Source of the DNA: Planctomycetota bacterium
Lineage (GTDB): Bacteria > Planctomycetota > Planctomycetia > Planctomycetales > Planctomycetaceae
Assembly (NCBI GenBank): GCA_024278285.1
Contig: JAJRTM010000486.1
Span: 1-10,684, forward strand
Length of the DNA: 10,684 bases
Direction: 5' to 3'
The notes beneath the pieces are model-generated. The model was not told the DNA's origin and did not search any database. It was given only the letters and a program-made list of their open reading frames with translations. Within the stretch, counting starts at the first letter, position 1. Each line of letters starts with the position of its first letter. Both the position numbers and the translations under genes were made by a program. Below are positions 8,090 through 10,684 of the stretch, one piece after another.

Positions 8090-8173
8090 CGAATGAACGC
8101 CCTTCGTTGCACCAGAAATATACTTTGGATAGGATTCAATTGGTAATCGACGCGATTATTTATTGAACGGAGC

Positions 8174-8234
8174 ACAGACATTCTTGTCTGTCTCGTTTGA
8201 ACATGCTGTATTGAAGACAGACAGGAATGTCTGT
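8174..8234. repeat. REPIN-like double hairpin (two inverted REP-like units)
   Basis: Two 20-bp arms (8174-8193 and 8215-8234) are inverted repeats matching at 19 of 20 positions; the mismatch becomes a G-U pair in RNA. A 21-nt spacer separates them. Each arm is also a hairpin on its own: ACAGACA and TGTCTGT enclose TTCT in the first arm and GGAA in the second. Two palindromic units in inverted order are the layout of REP doublets (REPINs), which are mobilised in trans by RAYT transposases in other bacteria. No RAYT gene is in the window. It lies in the 400-bp gap between the divergent genes starting at 8002 and 8403. Confidence 0.75.
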
Positions 8235-8325
8235 ATTACTAACGGTAAAAGTTTGCGAACAGCTCGCAAGTTATAGAAAAAGATCAGTTTGGTTACGGCT
8301 ATCAGAATGAACCAGCCGTGCTGGG
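8235..8325 (+). repeat. Copy A of the ~91-bp structured repeat
   Basis: It aligns without gaps to 9705-9795 (offset exactly 1470) with nine differences counted by eye, about 90% identity. The 38 bases at 8288-8325 are identical in both copies. It starts directly at the end of the REPIN-like element. Predicted structure: a 7-bp stem 8251-8257/8265-8271 (two G-U pairs), a 6-bp stem ACGGCT/AGCCGT (8295-8300/8314-8319), and a competing 5-bp hairpin CCAGC-CGT-GCTGG (8312-8324). It ends 77 bp before the beta-propeller gene start. Confidence 0.85.
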
Positions 8326-8402
8326 CTCCTTGCTGGACATTCAAAGAAGATTTGTAGCGGAATAATATTCACAGTAGTTATCCTTGAGGGGATTATGAAG
8401 TT

Positions 8403-9380
8403 ATGCAGCAATTTAACTTGATTCGAGCAGTCAATCAATCCTTCTCTTTTTGTCAAAATATGTCGCTGATGGCATTCTTTACTATCAACTCTCTCCTGTT
8501 GCAGTCTGCAGATGCTACTGAAATCCAGCACTCCTTTCTTGGGGTCGGAAATGCGAACAAGGTGGTCATTGTTGGTGAAGACGGAAATATTGAATGGAGA
8601 TATAACAAGCCCGCCAGTGATGGTTGGGTGTTACCGAATGGCAATGTATTACTGGCATTGTATGGAACAAAAGACCTTCCCCATGGCAGTGTCGTAGAAG
8701 TTGAACGTGACACCCATAAAATTGTTTTTCAATACAAGGGCCAGCAAAAAGAAATCAGTACCGCGATTTCTTTACCAGATGGTAAGTATCTCGTCGTTGA
8801 ATTGGGACCACAACCGAGAGCAATTACCGTCAACCGCAAAGGAGAAGTTGTAAAAACGTTGCTCTTGCAATGCCAGAAAGAAAACTCACACATGCAAACG
8901 CGGATGTTGCGAGTCCTTCCCAATGGCAATTTTATCGCACCACATTTGCTTGATTTTGCAGTCAAGGAATATAATCCAAAAACGGGCGAAGTCGTAAAGA
9001 CATTTGCAACAGATGATCGTGGCCGAGCCAAACGAGACTGGCCATTTACTGCAATTCGATTGAAAGATGGCAACACTTTAATTGCCTGCACGAACGGTAA
9101 TCGCATCATTGAAGTTGACGCAAATGGAAAGATTGTCTGGAGTGTCACCAACGATGACCTGGGAGAAAAACTCTTTAATGACGCCTGTGGTGCCCAGCGG
9201 TTACCCAATGGCAACACCGTTATTGCCAGCTATCACACACGAGGGAATCAGGTCAAGTTATTCGAGATAACCCGCGAGAAAAAAGTAGTCTGGCGATATT
9301 CAGGCATGAACGCAGGCTTCCATCATTTTCAAATTCTCACAACAAATGGTAAGCCGATTAAAGAAAACAGGATGAAGTAA
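8403..9380 (+). CDS. Secreted PQQ/ASST-like beta-propeller protein
   Basis: The 325-residue protein has a hydrophobic N-terminal segment (MSLMAFFTINSLLL, about 20-33) followed by QSADA, a plausible Sec cleavage site. The rest is repetitive. Five blade-like units contain a [LI]-P-[ND]-G-[NK] turn followed by a beta strand, at about residues 76, 123, 171, 220 and 267 (for example VLPNGNVLLA and RLPNGNTVIAS), with strands such as NGKIVWSV and REKKVVWRYSG between. This pattern is shared by PQQ-like propellers and the arylsulfotransferase (ASST) fold, but I cannot see the ASST catalytic histidines, so no reaction is assigned. GAGGGG at 8386-8391 is 11 nt before the ATG. An 8-codon frame starting at 8395 overlaps the start and is closer to that Shine-Dalgarno. 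It is divergent from the sulfatase genes and may act with them on extracellular substrates (inference). Confidence 0.8.
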   Translation: MQQFNLIRAVNQSFSFCQNMSLMAFFTINSLLLQSADATEIQHSFLGVGNANKVVIVGEDGNIEWRYNKPASDGWVLPNGNVLLALYGTKDLPHGSVVEVERDTHKIVFQYKGQQKEISTAISLPDGKYLVVELGPQPRAITVNRKGEVVKTLLLQCQKENSHMQTRMLRVLPNGNFIAPHLLDFAVKEYNPKTGEVVKTFATDDRGRAKRDWPFTAIRLKDGNTLIACTNGNRIIEVDANGKIVWSVTNDDLGEKLFNDACGAQRLPNGNTVIASYHTRGNQVKLFEITREKKVVWRYSGMNAGFHHFQILTTNGKPIKENRMK

Positions 9381-9391
9381 GAAGAGACACC

Positions 9392-9411
9392 ACATGAAGG
9401 GTTCTTCATGT
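9392..9411 (+). terminator. Hairpin after the beta-propeller gene, possible terminator
   Basis: ACATGAAG (9392-9399) and CTTCATGT (9404-9411) form a perfect 8-bp stem with a GGTT loop, 11 bp after the stop codon. The following bases (ctttataat) are only weakly T-rich and the stem is AT-rich, so termination efficiency is doubtful. Confidence 0.45.
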
Positions 9412-9436
9412 CTTTATAATGGCTGAAACATTTTAC

Positions 9437-9469
9437 AGCCACGGATGAACACGGATTTTCACGGATCAA
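9437..9469 (+). repeat. CACGGATnnn decamer repeat, intact copy
   Basis: AGC is followed by three tandem 10-bp units CACGGATGAA, CACGGATTTT and CACGGATCAA (9440-9469). This type of 'CACGGAT' decamer string recurs in intergenic DNA of planctomycetes and related phyla (from memory, not searched). A second, interrupted copy lies on the opposite strand at 9687-9808. Confidence 0.7.
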
Positions 9470-9686
9470 TTCTCCTGAAGATGCAAGGACTATACTCAGG
9501 GACAGAAGAAAAGGACTAAAAATGATCCTCTCTTCTTGTTACCTTTGCGAGAAATTTAAACAAACAAAAAGACGGAACTTCAATAGAAAAAGAGGAATGG
9601 ATTGGCAGCAAGACACAATGAAAAAAGAGAATTTTCAACTTCACCTGACATGGAAATGATTCTGTTGTGCGAGTAACCTTTTTTTT
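9470..9686. other. Non-coding spacer with no recognisable feature
   Basis: This is AT-rich DNA between the two CACGGAT repeats. The only start-stop frame with any shape is a 13-codon one at 9618-9659 (MKKENFQLHLTWK) without a Shine-Dalgarno. I see no promoter pair, tRNA or gene remnant. Confidence 0.5.
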
Positions 9687-9808
9687 GATCTGTGTTTGAT
9701 CCGTACTACTAACGGTAAAAGTTTGCGAACGGCGCGCAAACTCTAGAAAAATATCAATTTGGTTACGGCTATCAGAATGAACCAGCCGTGCTGGGTGAAT
9801 CCGTGGCT
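9687..9808 (-). repeat. CACGGAT decamer repeat, inverted and interrupted by copy B
   Basis: On the plus strand GATCTGTG and GATCCGT (9687-9704) stand before copy B, and TGAATCCGTGGCT (9796-9808) after it. Joining the flanks and dropping about 90 bp restores three units spaced 10-11 bp apart, ending in GTGGCT as in the mirror image of the 9437 copy. The two copies face each other and bound the 9470-9686 spacer. Confidence 0.65.
9705..9795 (+). repeat. Copy B of the ~91-bp structured repeat
   Basis: It is about 90% identical to copy A with no gaps. Stem 1 is fully Watson-Crick here: GTTTGCG (9721-9727) with CGCAAAC (9735-9741). The ACGGCT/AGCCGT stem and the CCAGC-CGT-GCTGG hairpin are identical to copy A. 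It ends 51 bp before the sialidase-like gene and sits inside a CACGGAT repeat. Confidence 0.85.
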
Positions 9809-9846
9809 CTTTTTTCTTTTAGCCACTAAAATGTGAGAAGAATCAC

Positions 9847-10684
9847 ATGAAGAATTTGCTCTGTATAATATTGAGTCAGATTGTCCTGATCTTTTTATCT
9901 GGCTTGAATAATGATCTCCCGGTAACGGCGGGGCCTTTGGAAGATGCGAAGAAGGATCGCACGAGCGTTATCTTTGAAGGCCGGGGCGATGACCGGCTTG
10001 CCTGCGATACGACGCTTCGAAAAATGCCCGATGGTTCCTGGGTAATGATCATGCTGGGCTTTGGCTCTACCGAACCATTGCCGGCCAATCGAATCTGTAT
10101 TTTCCGCAGTATCGATCATGGTCAAAGCTGGTCCTCAATTGTGCCGATCGATCTGGGAGTTAAGAAAAAAGATCCCAGCCGGGCACTCGTCCCAAGCGAA
10201 CTGATGGTTAACGGGGATCGCTGCACATTAGTCGTTTCCACCCATAATGGCGCCTTTGGTGACTGGAAGACCTTCTTTGCTCACAGCGATGACTCCTGTA
10301 AAACCTGGTCGAAATTAATTCCCGCACCGGGACGAACTGCCAATCGCACTTTCATTCGTAACCGGATTGTCACAAAAGATGGTCGCTTGATGATGCCGTA
10401 TCAGCACTACCTGAAATCAGACGCCAAAGCCCGCAAAATTTCCAAAGGCCGCTTGTTTCAGACGCCACGCAATCCGCGAAACGGAGTTCTGATCAGCAAT
10501 GATGGCGGTAAAAACTGGTCTGTTCATGGAGATATCCGTTTAAGTAAAGATGACAACTATCACGGTTGGGCAGAGAATAATATTGTTGAACTTTCGAATG
10601 GAAATATCGCCATGATCATCCGGGCAGATGGTCTGGGGGGAGTGCTGTACTATGCGGAATCTCAAGATGGCGGACTGACCTGGC
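9847..10684 (+). CDS. Sialidase-like (BNR/Asp-box) exported protein, 5' part
   Basis: The frame is open from the ATG at 9847 to the window edge (279 codons plus one base), so the 3' end is missing. The N-terminus ([20 protein letters not shown]) is a signal peptide, possibly cleaved near TAG at about 29. Four Asp boxes (S-x-D-x-G-x-x-W type) are visible: SIDHGQSW (about 88-95), SDDSCKTW (147-154, Cys in place of Gly), SNDGGKNW (217-224) and SQDGGLTW at the very end. This is the six-bladed propeller of the GH33-like exo-alpha-sialidase superfamily. Many planctomycete members have no proven sialidase activity, so substrate and reaction remain open. The ATG has only a weak upstream GAGAAG. It lies 466 bp after the beta-propeller gene on the same strand. 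Its secreted, glycan-directed nature fits the sulfatases nearby. Confidence 0.85.
   Translation, partial: MKNLLCIILSQIVLIFLSGLNNDLPVTAGPLEDAKKDRTSVIFEGRGDDRLACDTTLRKMPDGSWVMIMLGFGSTEPLPANRICIFRSIDHGQSWSSIVPIDLGVKKKDPSRALVPSELMVNGDRCTLVVSTHNGAFGDWKTFFAHSDDSCKTWSKLIPAPGRTANRTFIRNRIVTKDGRLMMPYQHYLKSDAKARKISKGRLFQTPRNPRNGVLISNDGGKNWSVHGDIRLSKDDNYHGWAENNIVELSNGNIAMIIRADGLGGVLYYAESQDGGLTW

Noticed and set aside
8087..8109. Inverted repeat CAACGAA/TTCGTTG with 9-nt loop, considered as terminator or operator
   Set aside because: There is no T-run on either side, no gene ends there, and a 7-bp AT-rich stem is weak evidence alone.
8235..8402. Copies A and B considered as 5'-UTR riboswitches because both precede same-strand genes
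   Set aside because: Copy C is inverted relative to the gene beside it, and copy B interrupts another repeat, which fits mobility better than a conserved leader.
8729..9217. 162-codon minus-strand open frame inside the beta-propeller gene
   Set aside because: The plus-strand frame has regular propeller repeats and a signal peptide; the antisense frame is a by-product of its codon use.
9618..9659. 13-codon frame MKKENFQLHLTWK
   Set aside because: No Shine-Dalgarno, no promoter, and it lies in repeat-flanked AT-rich spacer.
8235..9795. Repeats considered as a CRISPR array
   Set aside because: The units are 91 bp and about 1.4 kb apart with a gene between them; no regular spacers and no cas genes.
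9876..10125. Minus-strand open frames of 70-76 codons near the window end
   Set aside because: They lie antisense to the Asp-box protein whose frame runs off the window; no start signal or motif supports them.

Overview
The window looks like chromosomal DNA of a planctomycete (Planctomycetota, Gimesia/Rubinisphaera-like; inferred). The reasons are the DUF1553-DUF1501 gene pair, two secreted S1-type sulfatases, a PadR regulator paired with a HAAS-like membrane protein, the pseudopilin-like C-terminal motif that recurs in planctomycete hypothetical proteins, and an AT-leaning mid-GC composition. No rRNA, tRNA, CRISPR array, transposase, integrase or phage gene was seen.

Layout. Positions 2-502 hold the 3' end of a DUF1553-type gene, followed on the same strand by a Tat-exported DUF1501 protein (614-2089). 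A minus-strand block converges on it with only a 12-bp gap. Read in its own direction, that block is an iduronate-2-sulfatase-like sulfatase (8002-6554), a second sulfatase with an altered active-site motif (6323-4851), a PadR repressor (4719-4357), and a 752-residue single-pass membrane protein (4360-2102). The last gene overlaps padR by ATGA and has a perfect Shine-Dalgarno sequence. The padR promoter carries a 21-bp dyad between its -35 and -10 boxes. Plus-strand genes resume with a secreted beta-propeller protein (8403-9380) and a sialidase-like Asp-box protein cut by the window end (9847-10684).

The coding content fits a planctomycete that attacks sulfated glycans or glycoproteins: exported sulfatases, a sialidase-like protein and a beta-propeller protein. 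The PadR/HAAS pair is probably a self-contained envelope-sensing switch.

The most unusual content is intergenic. A roughly 91-bp structured element occurs three times: 8235-8325 and 9705-9795 (about 90% identical, same strand), and a diverged inverted copy at 524-614 (about 73%) that ends on the DUF1501 start codon. One copy abuts a REPIN-like double hairpin. Another splits a decameric CACGGAT-type repeat cleanly. Together these suggest a small non-autonomous mobile element that I do not recognise as a named family.
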